44,885 nucleotides of DNA from Chthoniobacterales bacterium (GCA_013815325.1 JACDGM010000028.1:1-44885), one strand, 5' to 3'. Counted from the stretch's first letter, positions 8,183 through 17,160 are shown. Translations and numbers: made by a program. Notes: generated from the sequence alone by a model not told the origin.

Positions 8183-9082
8183 TCAATGCAGATAGCCCGG
8201 GAATTTCGGCAACGATTGGACGTCTTCAGGGCTATGCTGTGTCACAAAGCGCGCCTTCGTATTCTTCACAATCGTCTCGATACGATCTATTGAAGCCAGC
8301 GTATCGGCGCGGGAGTAATTAAAGCTCGGCACGCGCCGGTGAGTCCGATTGGCGAGAGTATGATAGAGATCGCCAGATAAGATTACCGTACCGGAATCTT
8401 TCAGTTTGATCTCCAACACCTGACTCCCCGGCGTATGGCCCGGTGCTTTGAGAATGCGCACGCTGCCGTCGCCAAACACGTCGTAGTCCTTGTCGATCAT
8501 TTGCGTCTTTGCGGTCTTGTAGCCGCTGAACGTCGTAGGTTCGACGCCGGCGGGCGTCGGGTCGCCCAGTGCCCAGTTCAACTCGGCTTTGTTAATGATC
8601 CAGGTGGAGGAGGTGAAGAGGTTGGCGTTACCGGTGTGGTCGAAGTGAAAGTGCGAGAAGGCCACATAGGTCACGTCAGCTGGCGTCAGACCAATCGCGT
8701 TTAACTGATCCGCAAGCGTGGTTGACACACTCATGTGGCCACCTACGTCATCCACGCCGTTCTTCTTCTCGGCAAGTGTGTCGCCAAGGCCAGTATCCCA
8801 GAGCAGGATGCCCTTGGGACCACGAATCAAAAAGCACGGATCAACCAGCTTGCCAGGCTTACCGTCGTATTCTCCGGTATCGGAGAACATCCCCATGTCC
8901 TTGGTTTCGATAAGCCCGCCATCGAGCGCATAGAGACGAACTTCGTTGACTTCGTCCGCCGCGCGCGCCGGTGTCGCGGCGATAAAGGCGGCAGACGTTA
9001 GCAGCGCGAAGCAGATGCCATGCAAAGACCGTTTGACTGACGTGCAACGCGTGACCGCTTCTACAAGTTGTTCAAATATCAT
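8183..9082 (-). CDS. Secreted metallo-beta-lactamase-fold hydrolase, N-acyl homoserine lactonase-like
   Basis: This 299-residue protein has a signal peptide (HGICFALLTSAAFIAATPARA-like, cleavage after ARA about residue 42) and a full MBL fold. FLIRGPKGILLWDTG and the zinc motif HFHFDHTGN are present, with APGHTPGSQ and SGDLYH downstream. The layout with YALDGG near the start resembles AHL-lactonase family proteins, which open lactone rings. Its ATG overlaps the stop of the upstream YdeI remnant as ATGA, showing they were once one operon. Quorum-signal substrate is an inference. Confidence 0.85.
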   Translation of the reverse strand: MIFEQLVEAVTRCTSVKRSLHGICFALLTSAAFIAATPARAADEVNEVRLYALDGGLIETKDMGMFSDTGEYDGKPGKLVDPCFLIRGPKGILLWDTGLGDTLAEKKNGVDDVGGHMSVSTTLADQLNAIGLTPADVTYVAFSHFHFDHTGNANLFTSSTWIINKAELNWALGDPTPAGVEPTTFSGYKTAKTQMIDKDYDVFGDGSVRILKAPGHTPGSQVLEIKLKDSGTVILSGDLYHTLANRTHRRVPSFNYSRADTLASIDRIETIVKNTKARFVTQHSPEDVQSLPKFPGYLH

Positions 9083-9470
9083 GGATGGAGCTTCTCTTTC
9101 TTCGCCAACATTTCAACGAACCGCCGAATGCGTTGTGCCGAGTATCAGCCTTCTTCGCCGTGTGAATCCTAAAGAGGATCGTCGTATGTGTTCTGTCTGT
9201 CGAGCGTTTCGAAGAAGCTGGCCGCCTGAATGTTCTTGGCCAGGACGGCTTGGAAACCGGCAGGCACGGCCATCCGGCTGGGAGAGTCGTAAGCCGCGTC
9301 CCAGCTGTCCATCCTTTTTCGCGCGCTCGACTTCCGCGACGCCCGCCGGCTTCATCAGGCCCTCTTGGATGAGCGCGAGAGTACTTTCTCGATTGCGCAG
9401 CGACCAGATGCTTCTTTTCGGCCGCGGACTAATATCTCTCACCCACGTTTTACTTCCCGATTTGAGTGTC
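9079..9470 (-). pseudogene. YdeI/OmpD-associated family protein, frameshifted remnant
   Basis: Pieces of one family appear in three frames in order: RPKRSIWSLRNRE and LMKPAGVAEVERAKKDG in one, then WDAAYDSPSRMAVPAGFQAV and FFETLDRQNTY in a second, then FRIHTAKKADT and finally RRFVEMLAKKEKLHP, ending with a stop at 9079. Together they give the C-terminal half of a YdeI-like protein with at least two frameshifts. The first ~90 residues are missing. The stop overlaps the ATG of the lactonase-like gene. No function can remain. Confidence 0.8.
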
Positions 9471-9494
9471 TCAGTTTGAAATCCCGATACGACT

Positions 9495-9761
9495 CTAGCG
9501 GATATCGAAGCGAGTTATCAGGCCGTCCTCGATTCGAAAAATATGGCCGCCCATCTTATCGAACACCAAGTCGCCCTTGAGATCGCGCGCGGTCAGGTGA
9601 ACCTCGACCTCAATCTTTCCATCCGCGCGAATCGAAAAGCCGGTCGACTCGACGCGAGAGTCGATCATCGCCCATTGCCGCGTCCAGTAGTTGCGGACGC
9701 CGTCCTGGCCATAGACATGCCCGCCCTCCAACCCGTTGGCCCACACTATGTCTCGGTGCAT
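9495..9761 (-). CDS. SnoaL/NTF2-like protein, 5'-truncated
   Basis: This 88-residue frame is the main part of a SnoaL-like (NTF2 superfamily) domain: DIVWANGLEGGHVYGQDGV, YWTRQWAMIDSRVE, then GGHIFRIEDGLITRFDIR at the end. About 30 residues that form the first helices of the fold are absent; an in-frame stop lies a few codons before the ATG. It could be translated but would have an incomplete cone fold. Probably a decaying gene. Confidence 0.65.
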   Translation of the reverse strand: MHRDIVWANGLEGGHVYGQDGVRNYWTRQWAMIDSRVESTGFSIRADGKIEVEVHLTARDLKGDLVFDKMGGHIFRIEDGLITRFDIR

Positions 9762-9835
9762 GGTCGCCAGTATTTATGACCTAGCAAGAGTCGGTCAATC
9801 AATGGTTTGAGCTAGTTTGGGTCGCTGGCGGGATC

Positions 9836-11100
9836 TCAAACTGAGACATTACCCACAACCTCGCCCGCTTGCCAGACCTCGCGAATTTTTGTCGTATCCT
9901 CTATCCGGCCCAAAGGATTTCCCTTCACTAGGAAGAAATCCGCGGGTTGGCCAGGTTCAATCTTCGACGCACTATGAGCGAAGAATTCGTAATTATTCTG
10001 TAATGCCGCAGCGAGCGACTGGCTTGTGGAAAGCCCGGCACGACACATCAAGGCAAGCTCTCGATGCTGCGAGTATCCGGGAAGCTTGAGCCGGAATCCT
10101 GTATCCGTGCCCATACAAATTTGAACGCCGGCCGCGTGTAGTTTCGACAAATTCTGGATGGCGATATCGAAAGAGCGCTGAAAAGTTTCCGCTTCTGACT
10201 TATCCGCAGCCGATCGTTGCCTTTTCAGTTCTTCCAATCTGTCACCTGCGCAAGCTTGAAAAAGGGGATCGCTTAAGTATCGATTGTTCTCTTTGGAAAA
10301 CTCCAGGTCCGCTTCCTCGCGCGCAAGTGTAGGAATCAGCTTCACGTTACGCCGTGCCATTTCCCCGGCCAGCTGATCGCTCACCACCTTGTCTCGAACC
10401 GAGTGCGCGAGCAGATCAATGCCAGCCTCAACCAGATTGCGCGCATCTTGCTCAAGAAAACATGGGCCGAGCTCTTCATCCCATTTCTGTGCGCTTCTTC
10501 GATAACTACTCGCTGGATAGGGACAGGCACCTTGGGAACTTTCTTTTTGAAGTCATCGACCCATAGCTTCACGACTCGGACACCTTGTTTCGCAAGCTGT
10601 CGAACCTGATCCTTAGCCGTTGCTTCATCTGTTGGTCTAAATCGCAACTCCGGCACGGTCATTTCCGGAGGCCATCCACCATTGGCTCCGAAACCACAGC
10701 CTGCGCTGAAGGGAGTGGCGAGACCGGAAACTTGGACCCGTTGCCTTTCCTGAGATAGCTCCACCATCCACTGTTGATCCGTGCCTAACGAAAGCACATG
10801 TCCTATCCCGTTTCGCAAATAGGTCGCGAGCTGATGATCGATCACGCTTACAGTATGGAACTCCGGCGATTCGTTAATCCCATCCGAAATTCCAAGATGG
10901 ATGTGCGCGTCAGCTAGCAAGGGCAACAACGTGCAATCGCGGCGGTCCAAAACCGAATGCACCCGGCGAGACGAATCGGCCGCCTCAGATTCTCGAGTGA
11001 TCTCAGCGATCTCGCCGTCGTCACCGATGAAGACGCAGCAGTCGGTCCTTGCGGTTCCGTCTGCACGAATGACCTGCGCGACGCTTAATATCGTTTTCAT
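9836..11100 (-). pseudogene. Amidohydrolase-superfamily protein, single frameshift
   Basis: The N-terminal frame starts at 11100 (MKTILSVAQVIRADG), with the metal motif LLADAHIHLGI and later RVVKLWVDDF and SSAHVF. After HVFL the correct reading moves frame near 10460, where EQDARNLVEAGIDLLAHSV continues in the other frame into a second half with LIPTLAREEADLEF, MGTDTGF and KIEPGQPADFFLVKGNPL. The two halves together make a near complete imidazolonepropionase-like amidohydrolase (~420 residues). One base appears to be missing. Either a true mutation or a sequencing indel. Confidence 0.85.
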
Positions 11101-11129
11101 CCGATCTTCTTCATTAGCTAAGCAATCGT

Positions 11130-11447
11130 TTATTCGTGTATCTTTACCTCGCTGATCTGGATGATTGGATCGACGTCGCTGTAATTCTTGATATCGCCTT
11201 GCAACCATTCCCCGTGCGGAGCGAAAGCGGCAAGAAAGGCATCCGTGGAATCAAAGAGCAATTCGCAAACGGCGAAATATGGGGGTGGAGAACCCTGCGG
11301 AATGCCAGTGAGGCCTTGTGAGACGGTCGCGCCTCGCAAGGCGCTTCTAAGTCTGTGCATGCTCGCTGGCATATGCGTCTCGACATAGTAGGCCATGTCA
11401 AAGTGAGCGCCTTCCTTAGCCGGATAGAGAATCGTTACTGCAATCAT
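11130..11447 (-). CDS. EthD family protein
   Basis: This 105-residue protein fits EthD-like dimeric alpha-beta barrel proteins: VTILYPAKEGAHFDMAYYVE, HMPASMHRLR, then YFAVCELLFDSTDAFLAAFA and QISEVKIHE at the end. The family includes partners of ether-degrading cytochrome P450 systems and many uncharacterised stress-type proteins. It is a complete gene between the MBL hydrolase and the broken amidohydrolase, same strand. Function beyond the fold is unknown. Confidence 0.85.
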   Translation of the reverse strand: MIAVTILYPAKEGAHFDMAYYVETHMPASMHRLRSALRGATVSQGLTGIPQGSPPPYFAVCELLFDSTDAFLAAFAPHGEWLQGDIKNYSDVDPIIQISEVKIHE

Positions 11448-11465
11448 AAGTCACAATCTAAATAT

Positions 11466-12251
11466 CTAAGCCAGCAATCCTGGGGTATCAATTGAATCAG
11501 CTTTTGTTAGACTGACAGATTCTCCAGGCCGCGCCCACTCCAACCGAACTCCTTGCTTTTCGGCGGCTGTTTGCGCTGCATTGACAGCATCAGGATGCTC
11601 AACATAGAGCGGCGGGTTATGGAATGTGTCGTAGTGGATGGGGCACAAGGCGCGGGCCTGAAGCAGCCGGGCCGCGATCGCGGCTTGCTCGGGAGTAAGA
11701 GTGGCGGGAAGTCCGCTTGGCTCAAGACCAGGCATCTGTACAATGACGCCGTTGATGGGCAGAAAAGCGAGCGCAAACGGCCCGTGCCGACGAGCGACGC
11801 GCCACCAGTAGCCATGCCAGATGGTATCTCCGCCGTGAAAGATCGCCCCGTCGTCCGCCCGCACCACCCATGAGACCTGATCATCTCCGCGCCAATCCAT
11901 CGCCGGAACGGCGGTTACGTTAAAGGGTCCTATGGTAAAGCTTTCTTCCAGCTTAACTGGGCTCGCGGCTAACCCTTCCTCGCGTGCTTTGCTTGCCACG
12001 GCTTCCGGTCCATAGACATAACCTTTCGAGCCCAAAAGCCGTCGCAGAATTAATGGATCAAAGTGATCGGAATGAATGTGAGTCACTAATGCCGCCGCTT
12101 CGCCCGGTGGAGATGCGATAGGTAACAACTCCGTCCGCGGTTGTCCAAGAAAGCCCGCCAACGGAGCTATATTTTCAAGTGGATCAATGAAGAGAGTAAA
12201 CTCCTCCGCGCTTATTTGAAGGCCGGCCCACGAAAGTCGCGTTATAATCAT
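11466..12251 (-). CDS. UlaG-like metallo-beta-lactamase-fold hydrolase
   Basis: This 261-residue cytoplasmic protein begins with LSWAGLQISAEEFTLFIDPL, typical of UlaG/YtfP-like MBL hydrolases, and has the zinc motif THIHSDHFD. FHGGDTIWH and CPIHYDTFHNPPLY give the later metal ligands. There is no signal peptide. It is complete. A short palindrome (AATCATGATT) overlaps its start codon. The substrate is not evident. Confidence 0.87.
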   Translation of the reverse strand: MIITRLSWAGLQISAEEFTLFIDPLENIAPLAGFLGQPRTELLPIASPPGEAAALVTHIHSDHFDPLILRRLLGSKGYVYGPEAVASKAREEGLAASPVKLEESFTIGPFNVTAVPAMDWRGDDQVSWVVRADDGAIFHGGDTIWHGYWWRVARRHGPFALAFLPINGVIVQMPGLEPSGLPATLTPEQAAIAARLLQARALCPIHYDTFHNPPLYVEHPDAVNAAQTAAEKQGVRLEWARPGESVSLTKADSIDTPGLLA

Positions 12252-12288
12252 GATTCAAACGTATCGTCGTTTTGTCAAAATACGAAAT

Positions 12289-12328
12289 GCGCGTCGCTTT
12301 TTCGTAAGCGTCTTATAATGCGACGCGC
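12289..12328. terminator. Possible terminator hairpin downstream of doxX-like gene
   Basis: GCGCGTCGC at 12289-12297 pairs with GCGACGCGC at 12320-12328 around a 22-nt loop that holds the stop codon region of the DoxX-like gene. There is no run of T after it on the minus strand, so an intrinsic terminator is only possible, not shown. Confidence 0.25.
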
Positions 12329-12765
12329 GAACGCAGTGCCCAGCGATCGAACGTGCTGCTCACGAGCCCCACGGCACATAGCAGAACGTAGATGTAATTA
12401 TCGTTTGCGACATCGTACTTGCTCGCAAAGATCATGCCCACGGCCAGAGTGATCAAGAGGAGTCCGGAGAAGATCCAGGCTGCACGCAAACGAAAGCCGG
12501 AGAAAAGCCAAAGCGCCGTGCCGTACTCGAGGAACAGGATGACATTCGCGTGAATTCGCACCAGGAAACCCGGCAAAAGTGAATGTTCCAAGAGGGACGA
12601 ATAGTAGCCGACAACTCCAGAGATACCCATCGGCGTCTTCACGATTGCAGCGCAGAGAAACAGACTTCCCACGGCCAGCCGCATGAGAATGGAGATCCAA
12701 TGGAGATTGGAATCAGTGGCGGGGCGAATAAATGCCTGATCGGTGATGGGTGTTCGTTGTTGCAT
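12313..12765 (-). CDS. DoxX family membrane protein
   Basis: From the ATG at 12765 the protein has 150 residues with four hydrophobic segments: ISILMRLAVGSLFLCAAI, RIHANVILFLEYGTALWLFS, AAWIFSGLLLITLAVGMIF and YIYVLLCAVGLVSSTF. This is the size and layout of DoxX-like proteins. The start codon falls inside the 18-bp palindrome of the upstream repeat, so either the operator overlaps the start or translation starts elsewhere; the longer frame to 12831 reads through the repeat and is less likely. Probably regulated by the nearby MarR protein. Confidence 0.82.
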   Translation of the reverse strand: MQQRTPITDQAFIRPATDSNLHWISILMRLAVGSLFLCAAIVKTPMGISGVVGYYSSLLEHSLLPGFLVRIHANVILFLEYGTALWLFSGFRLRAAWIFSGLLLITLAVGMIFASKYDVANDNYIYVLLCAVGLVSSTFDRWALRSRVAL

Positions 12766-12802
12766 ATGCAACAATATCGCACTTTGTTGCAACCGCAACG
12801 AA
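12756..12802. promoter_or_regulatory. Operator-like repeat A upstream of doxX-like gene
   Basis: A 47-bp segment contains the perfect 18-bp palindrome TTGTTGCATATGCAACAA (12757-12774) and a second smaller inverted pair GTTGC/GCAAC (12786-12790 and 12795-12799). The same segment, 42 of 47 identical, recurs at 14201-14247 between ridA-like and marR genes. Shared operators of one MarR-family repressor are the simplest explanation. Confidence 0.65.
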
Positions 12803-13085
12803 GGATTTTCGGGTGCTTTCGCCAGACGCATTTAATGTGACGCGCCGTAGCGCCGTCGCTTGTGGGCGACTTAACGGTTATGTGCGCCAACTTCGTAGTT
12901 ACGGGTGCAGGGGCTGTTCAGCCTCCGCGCTGTATCCAAACCGAGCTATGGCGAAAGACATGGTGGCCCTCACGGAGCGGCTCGACCAACTCGATCATGT
13001 TTTGCAGATACGGGATGATTTATGGTTATGAGAAGGTGTTAGATTTGGCGTCGGGTAACAAAGAAAAGCTGCGGAGCGGCATCGG
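12803..13085. other. Unassigned stretch between doxX-like and frnE-like genes
   Basis: No gene family is recognised here on either strand. A plus-strand frame from 12862 continues into the antisense of the FrnE-like gene and has no recognisable domain. It may be remnant DNA; part of it can serve as the upstream flank of repeat A. Confidence 0.4.
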
Positions 13086-13727
13086 CTATTTGAATTTGCT
13101 GACTGTGCCGGCGAAACGTTCCATGACTTTCCGCACCGATTCGTAAGGCTGGGCGCCCGCGAGCATCACCGCGCTCTCGATCGGATCGTTCGCGCTACGC
13201 ACAGTCATCGCCGGCACGGCCGAGAGACCTAATGTTCGCGCGAGCTCCTCGTCGGCGAGGACTTCATCGCGATAAGCCTCTTCGTTGAGAGCGCGGCGGA
13301 GCGCGGCCTCGTCGAGGCCAAGACCGGCGGCGTGTCTGAGGATAATGTCAAGCTCGCCGATGTCATCGCCCCTTACAAAGAACGCTTGGAAGAGCGCTTC
13401 GTTCAGCTCGGCGGCTTTCCCTCGGGCGCGGGCGAAGGCGACCGCTTCATGCGCCCGGCGGCTGCGCGGTTGCACGGGAGGCAGACGCAGTGTCATCCCG
13501 CGCTGAGCAGCCATTGGATAGACGGCACGGGCCCAGATATCCCGTAGATACTCGCCTTGGGGATCGAGCGTCGGCTCGGGAGCTGGGCGCAGCTCGAAAG
13601 CGCGCCAGGTTATCTCCACCGCGCCGGCAAACTCTTCCTCGATCCGTGCGAGGAGCGGCTGCTCGAGATAGCAAAACGGGCAGACATAGTCGCTCCAGAC
13701 GTCGATCTTAACCTGCGTGTTCGTCAT
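13086..13727 (-). CDS. DsbA-family oxidoreductase, FrnE-like
   Basis: This 213-residue protein has the thioredoxin-fold DsbA/FrnE start VKIDVWSDYVCPFCYLEQPL with a CPFC active site and no signal peptide, so it acts in the cytoplasm. The inserted helical domain (AHEAVAFARARGKAAELNEA, DIGELDIILRHAAGLGLDE) and the cis-proline region GLSAVPAMTV are present. Members are oxidoreductases or disulfide isomerases. It lies beside a RidA-like gene in a cluster that shares MarR-type operator repeats. Complete. Confidence 0.92.
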   Translation of the reverse strand: MTNTQVKIDVWSDYVCPFCYLEQPLLARIEEEFAGAVEITWRAFELRPAPEPTLDPQGEYLRDIWARAVYPMAAQRGMTLRLPPVQPRSRRAHEAVAFARARGKAAELNEALFQAFFVRGDDIGELDIILRHAAGLGLDEAALRRALNEEAYRDEVLADEELARTLGLSAVPAMTVRSANDPIESAVMLAGAQPYESVRKVMERFAGTVSKFK

Positions 13728-13776
13728 TCCGGTGTGATGGTCAAAGCAACAAGTCGCGTTCTAACGCTGCCTGGCG

Positions 13777-14172
13777 TCACGGCGCGCTTCCGGTTGCGAG
13801 GGCAATCGCCTCGATTTCAATCATCGCTTCAGGCGTATAGAGGCCGGAGATCTCGACGATGGTATCGGCGGGATAAGGCAGACGGAAAAACCGGCGGCGC
13901 AGTTCGACGACCTCTTTGAAATTGTCCATGTCGGTCAGGAAGATCGTCACTTTGACGACGTGCTTCAAGTTGGAGCCACCCGCTTCGAGGGCGCGGCTCA
14001 AGTTCGCAAAAGCTTGCTCGCCTTGGGCGCGGAAACCACCGGAGACGATCTGGCCGTCTTCTCCGTAGCCGGCCTGGCCGGAAATGAAGAGCAAGTTGCC
14101 CAGCTTGATTCCTTGAGAAAGGAGGAACGGTTCGTAAGGGTCGGGATTGGTTTTGATCTGCTCGAGGTTCAT
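13777..14172 (-). CDS. RidA/YjgF/YER057c family enamine-imine deaminase-like protein
   Basis: This 131-residue protein shows the RidA pattern: FLLSQGIKLGNLLFISGQAG, GFRAQGEQAFANLSRALEAG, LKHVVKVTIFLTDMDNFKEV and a C-terminal PADTIVEISGLYTPEAMIEI. The arginine normally binding the substrate carboxylate in RidA proper (usually in a CVEVARLP context) is not seen, so it may be a related subfamily. The start at 14172 is 29 nt from operator repeat B, which it shares with the divergent marR gene. Confidence 0.88.
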   Translation of the reverse strand: MNLEQIKTNPDPYEPFLLSQGIKLGNLLFISGQAGYGEDGQIVSGGFRAQGEQAFANLSRALEAGGSNLKHVVKVTIFLTDMDNFKEVVELRRRFFRLPYPADTIVEISGLYTPEAMIEIEAIALATGSAP

Positions 14173-14200
14173 AAGTTTGGATGTTGGTTAAAGGGTGAAT

Positions 14201-14247
14201 GTTGTTGCATGCACAACAATATTGCACTTTATTGCAACCGCAACGAA
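14201..14247. promoter_or_regulatory. Operator-like repeat B between ridA-like and marR
   Basis: This is the second copy of the 47-bp repeat at 12756-12802. Here the palindrome is TTGTTGCATGCACAACAA, with perfect 6-bp arms and a partly symmetric centre, followed by the conserved TTGCAACCGCAAC block. It lies between two divergent genes, one a MarR-family regulator, as expected for an autoregulated operator. Confidence 0.65.
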
Positions 14248-14256
14248 ACTCTTCCC

Positions 14257-14712
14257 GTGAGCAGCGCGATTCATGAACGGCAGGTCGCGGCCTGGCAGCA
14301 GTTGCTTCTCTGTGAATCGCGCATTGTGCGCCTGGTGGAGCGCGAGTTCGAGGTGCGCGGTCTCGTGCCGTTTATTTTTTACGACATCCTTCTCCAGCTG
14401 CGTTACGCGCCGGACCAGGCAAAGCGCTTCCGCGATATCACACCTGAGGTCGTCCTGTCGCGCAGCGCCTTGTCGCGCTGCATCGACCGGATGGCGGCGC
14501 TCGGCTTGGTGAAGAAGCTCGATTGCGCGGATGATCCTCGCGGATTGATCATCCGAATTACGGTCGCCGGTAAGAAGGAGTTAAAACGGGCCTGGCCGAT
14601 CTATCGGGAGCAGATCGAGAAACTCTTCGGTCGCCACTTCAAGGCGACCGAGCTCGACTTTCTCGCCGACCGGTTCGCGCAAATCAGCCGCGCTCTAAAG
14701 GACCGGACTTAA
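14257..14712 (+). CDS. MarR-family transcriptional regulator
   Basis: From a GTG at 14257 the protein has 151 residues. The winged-helix core reads VPFIFYDILLQLRYAPDQ, VVLSRSALSRCIDRMAALGL and KKLDCADDPRGLIIRITVAG, the last being the MarR wing with its DxRG-like motif. Longer frames exist upstream but would start in the operator repeat. It is divergent from the ridA-like gene and probably represses itself, ridA-like and the doxX-like gene through the shared repeats. Confidence 0.87.
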   Translation: MSSAIHERQVAAWQQLLLCESRIVRLVEREFEVRGLVPFIFYDILLQLRYAPDQAKRFRDITPEVVLSRSALSRCIDRMAALGLVKKLDCADDPRGLIIRITVAGKKELKRAWPIYREQIEKLFGRHFKATELDFLADRFAQISRALKDRT

Positions 14713-14758
14713 AATTGGAGGAACTAAGGGACTGTTAGGACAGGCAAATCCGGCGGCT

Positions 14759-15217
14759 TCACCCAACTGCCTTTTGATATCGGGCCAGCAATTCTGGATC
14801 ATCCATCGATCCGTGATGATGCACCTGTCGCCATTGTCCGTCGACCAGTCGGAAAAGTCTACTGGTCCTGATGTCCAACTGAAGGGTCGTTTCTCCCGCT
14901 TTCAATTCGCCTCGTTCTCGGCCGACCGCGTAAAAGATTTCTCCAGCTTCGTGCAAAGTGTAGTCGTAAAATTCCACTCTCACCGTGGCAGGTGAATTGA
15001 AAATCCGCGCATAGACGGATTTAATCTCTTCCCACCCGCGTTTGATCCCACCAACAGGATTATCCATCACGACCTCGTCAGTCTGATCCCAATTCCTCGC
15101 CATCTTTTCGAGGTCCTTCCGATTGAAGGCATCGTAAAATTCGGACAGAGCTTGGAGAGGTTTCGACAGGCTCTCTTTGTCATCGTTTCCGGTGATGGGT
15201 GAATGTTCTCGCGTCAT
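14759..15217 (-). CDS. SnoaL/NTF2-like protein (DUF4440-type)
   Basis: This complete 152-residue NTF2-superfamily protein reads ALSEFYDAFNRKDLEKMARN, then DEVVMDNPVGGIKRGWEEIK, and ends LFRLVDGQWRQVHHHGSMDD. The reading frame continues far upstream through the neighbouring hydrolase, but the ATG at 15217, just 16 nt past the hydrolase stop, gives the family's normal length. Such proteins are often small isomerases, hydratases or of unknown role. It probably shares a transcript with the alpha/beta hydrolase. Confidence 0.85.
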   Translation of the reverse strand: MTREHSPITGNDDKESLSKPLQALSEFYDAFNRKDLEKMARNWDQTDEVVMDNPVGGIKRGWEEIKSVYARIFNSPATVRVEFYDYTLHEAGEIFYAVGRERGELKAGETTLQLDIRTSRLFRLVDGQWRQVHHHGSMDDPELLARYQKAVG

Positions 15218-15233
15218 TTGGTCAGCCCTTCGA

Positions 15234-16286
15234 TCATTTGCGCGGCAGTTTTCGATTGAGGAATTCGCGCATGAGCGTGGCGATCTCGCCGCCCTTGTCC
15301 TCCAGCGCGAAGTGGCCGGTGTCGAGAAGATGCAGCTCAGCTTGCGGCAGGTCACGCAGATAGGCACGCGCGCCGTCGCCTGGGAAGATGATGTCGTTCT
15401 GTCCCCAAACGATGAGAGTCGGCGGATGGTACTCGCGAAAGAAGGCTTGGAATTGCGGATAAAGCGCGACGTTCGTGCCGTAATCTTTGAACAGGTCGAG
15501 CATGATTTCGGCGATGCCCGGACGATCGAGCAGCGTCTGATCGTGCAGCCAGTTGTCTGGATCCACCCGCGTGACATCGCGAACGCCGTCAAGATACTGC
15601 GATTTTGTCGCCGCCAGGGTTAGTCCGGCGCGCAATTCTTCCCGGTGTTCTTTCGAGCCGTCGGCCCAGTAAGCCTTAATCGGATTCCAGAACGCTCCCT
15701 TCACTCCATCTTCGTAAGCGTTGCCGTTCTGCACCACGAGCGCAGTCACTCGTTCCGGGTGCATGAGCGCAAGCCGGTAGCCGACTGGCGCCCCGTAGTC
15801 CTGCACGTAGAGGGCGTACCGTTTTGCGCCGAGTTGTTGCAACAGGCCGTCCATCAGTATAGCGAACTTGGCGAAAGTATAGTCAAACTCCGTGCGAGCG
15901 GGGACCGCACTCTGGCCGAACGCGGGATAGTCTGGCGCGATCACATGGTAGCGGTCGGCAAGCGCCGGGATGAGGTTGCGGAACATGTGCGAAGAAGCGG
16001 GGAAGCCATGCAGCAACACCACTGTAGGCGCATCGGCAGGACCGGCTTCGCGGTAAAAAATATCGACGCCCTCAACTTTGATCGTCCGGTAATGGGTCAC
16101 GCCGGAGTCGAGGCGACCGATTAGCGGTTGTCGTTCCGCGCGGGCTAATCCTGCAAGCATGAAGGACGCGCAGGCGATGGCCTGGATCGCGATTATCGCA
16201 GCAGTGGAGGGCAGGAATTTGATTGAGATCTTTTCGTGCCGGCGATCAAAAACAGTCCGCAAGGACGTGTAACTTATTAAATGCAT
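15234..16286 (-). CDS. Alpha/beta hydrolase with signal peptide, epoxide-hydrolase/dehalogenase-like
   Basis: This 350-residue protein has an N-terminal hydrophobic segment ending LAGLARA, likely a signal peptide. The hydrolase fold shows [20 protein letters not shown], the nucleophile context [15 protein letters not shown] with aspartate in the epoxide-hydrolase/haloalkane-dehalogenase manner, [14 protein letters not shown] and DTGHFALED for the histidine. The ATG at 16286 overlaps an operator-like repeat; a TTG at about codon 9 is an alternative start. It is divergent from a CGNR regulator. Substrate unknown. Confidence 0.87.
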   Translation of the reverse strand: MHLISYTSLRTVFDRRHEKISIKFLPSTAAIIAIQAIACASFMLAGLARAERQPLIGRLDSGVTHYRTIKVEGVDIFYREAGPADAPTVVLLHGFPASSHMFRNLIPALADRYHVIAPDYPAFGQSAVPARTEFDYTFAKFAILMDGLLQQLGAKRYALYVQDYGAPVGYRLALMHPERVTALVVQNGNAYEDGVKGAFWNPIKAYWADGSKEHREELRAGLTLAATKSQYLDGVRDVTRVDPDNWLHDQTLLDRPGIAEIMLDLFKDYGTNVALYPQFQAFFREYHPPTLIVWGQNDIIFPGDGARAYLRDLPQAELHLLDTGHFALEDKGGEIATLMREFLNRKLPRK

Positions 16287-16338
16287 ATTCCAAAGTTACA
16301 GTCTCGGGTAACTTGTCAATGCATATTTTAATCGTTAC
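16280..16338. promoter_or_regulatory. Direct-repeat operator candidate between hydrolase and CGNR gene
   Basis: AATGCATATT occurs at 16280-16289 and again at 16318-16327, each followed after 5-6 nt by GTTAC (16295-16299 and 16334-16338). A GTAAC in between (16309-16313) adds an inverted half-site. The repeats sit in the short divergent promoter region of the alpha/beta hydrolase and the CGNR-type regulator, so the regulator may bind here. Confidence 0.5.
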
Positions 16339-16352
16339 ACTCCTGAGCCTTG

Positions 16353-16979
16353 ATGTCTCGCTTGCACAACGCCGCCGCTCTCCCCAGGGAGCCCGTGTTT
16401 CTCGGAGGAAATTCTGTGATGGATTTCCTCAACACCAGCTTCACGCCGGACGGCGCGCCCGCCGAGGCGATCGGCGACGGCCGGTCGTTTATTGATTGGC
16501 TGGTACGCGCGGCTCTCCTAGACGCGGACGATGCAGCCCGCTGGAAACGCCGCTTCCACACCGAGGCCCTGGATGCCGCTGCCGCGGAAGCACGAAAAGT
16601 TCGGCAATGGGTCCAGGAATGGATCTCTAAGTGGCGTGATGCCCCTGCCGCTAACTACGAGAGGGAGGTTCGGCGTCTGAACGCCCTGATCGAGCGAGCC
16701 AGTTCCTACCGCGAATTGGTCGTGACGAAGGGCGGGTTGCAGATGACCGAGCGTCTCGAAATCGGGGCTGCGGATGATCTAATTGCCCTGGTAGCTGCGC
16801 AAATAGCCATGTTCATCGTGACCGAGCAACCCACGCTCGTGAAACGGTGCGCCGGCCCGACGTGCACGCTTTGGTTCCTCGATCGAACAAAGGCGCATCG
16901 CCGTCTGTTCTGCAGCGCAGCGGCCTGCGGAAACAGGGCGAAGGTCGCGGCCTTCCGGAAGCGTCAACGGGCAAACTGA
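16353..16979 (+). CDS. ABATE/CGNR zinc-finger protein, putative transcriptional regulator
   Basis: This 208-residue protein starts at the ATG at 16353. The N-terminal ABATE-type part reads EPVFLGGNSVMDFLNTSF. The C-terminal zinc finger has CAGPTCTLWFLDRTK and FCSAAACGNRAKVAAFRKR, i.e. two cysteine pairs and the CGNR signature. Such proteins are thought to be stress-linked regulators and are often divergent from an enzyme gene, as here with the alpha/beta hydrolase. Complete. A second family member lies at 22330-22977. Confidence 0.9.
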   Translation: MSRLHNAAALPREPVFLGGNSVMDFLNTSFTPDGAPAEAIGDGRSFIDWLVRAALLDADDAARWKRRFHTEALDAAAAEARKVRQWVQEWISKWRDAPAANYEREVRRLNALIERASSYRELVVTKGGLQMTERLEIGAADDLIALVAAQIAMFIVTEQPTLVKRCAGPTCTLWFLDRTKAHRRLFCSAAACGNRAKVAAFRKRQRAN

Positions 16980-17160
16980 ATTAAAGGAACGGATTGGCTC
17001 CTGCATAAGCACGCGGCGTCAAAGGCCCGTCCGGGGTCGCTCCCATTGGAGACTGCGTAAGAATTCCGCTAAAGCGTGAAGAGGCTTCCTTCAGTCAAAG
17101 CCGCGAGTTTTTGATCGGCTTCGAGAGTCTCGCGACTTGGCCGGAAGCGCGCCCTCACAT

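Noticed and set aside
15218..15592. 5' extension of the SnoaL-like frame to 277 residues
   Set aside because: The extension lies out of frame over the alpha/beta hydrolase and has a non-protein-like composition; the ATG at 15217 gives normal family length.
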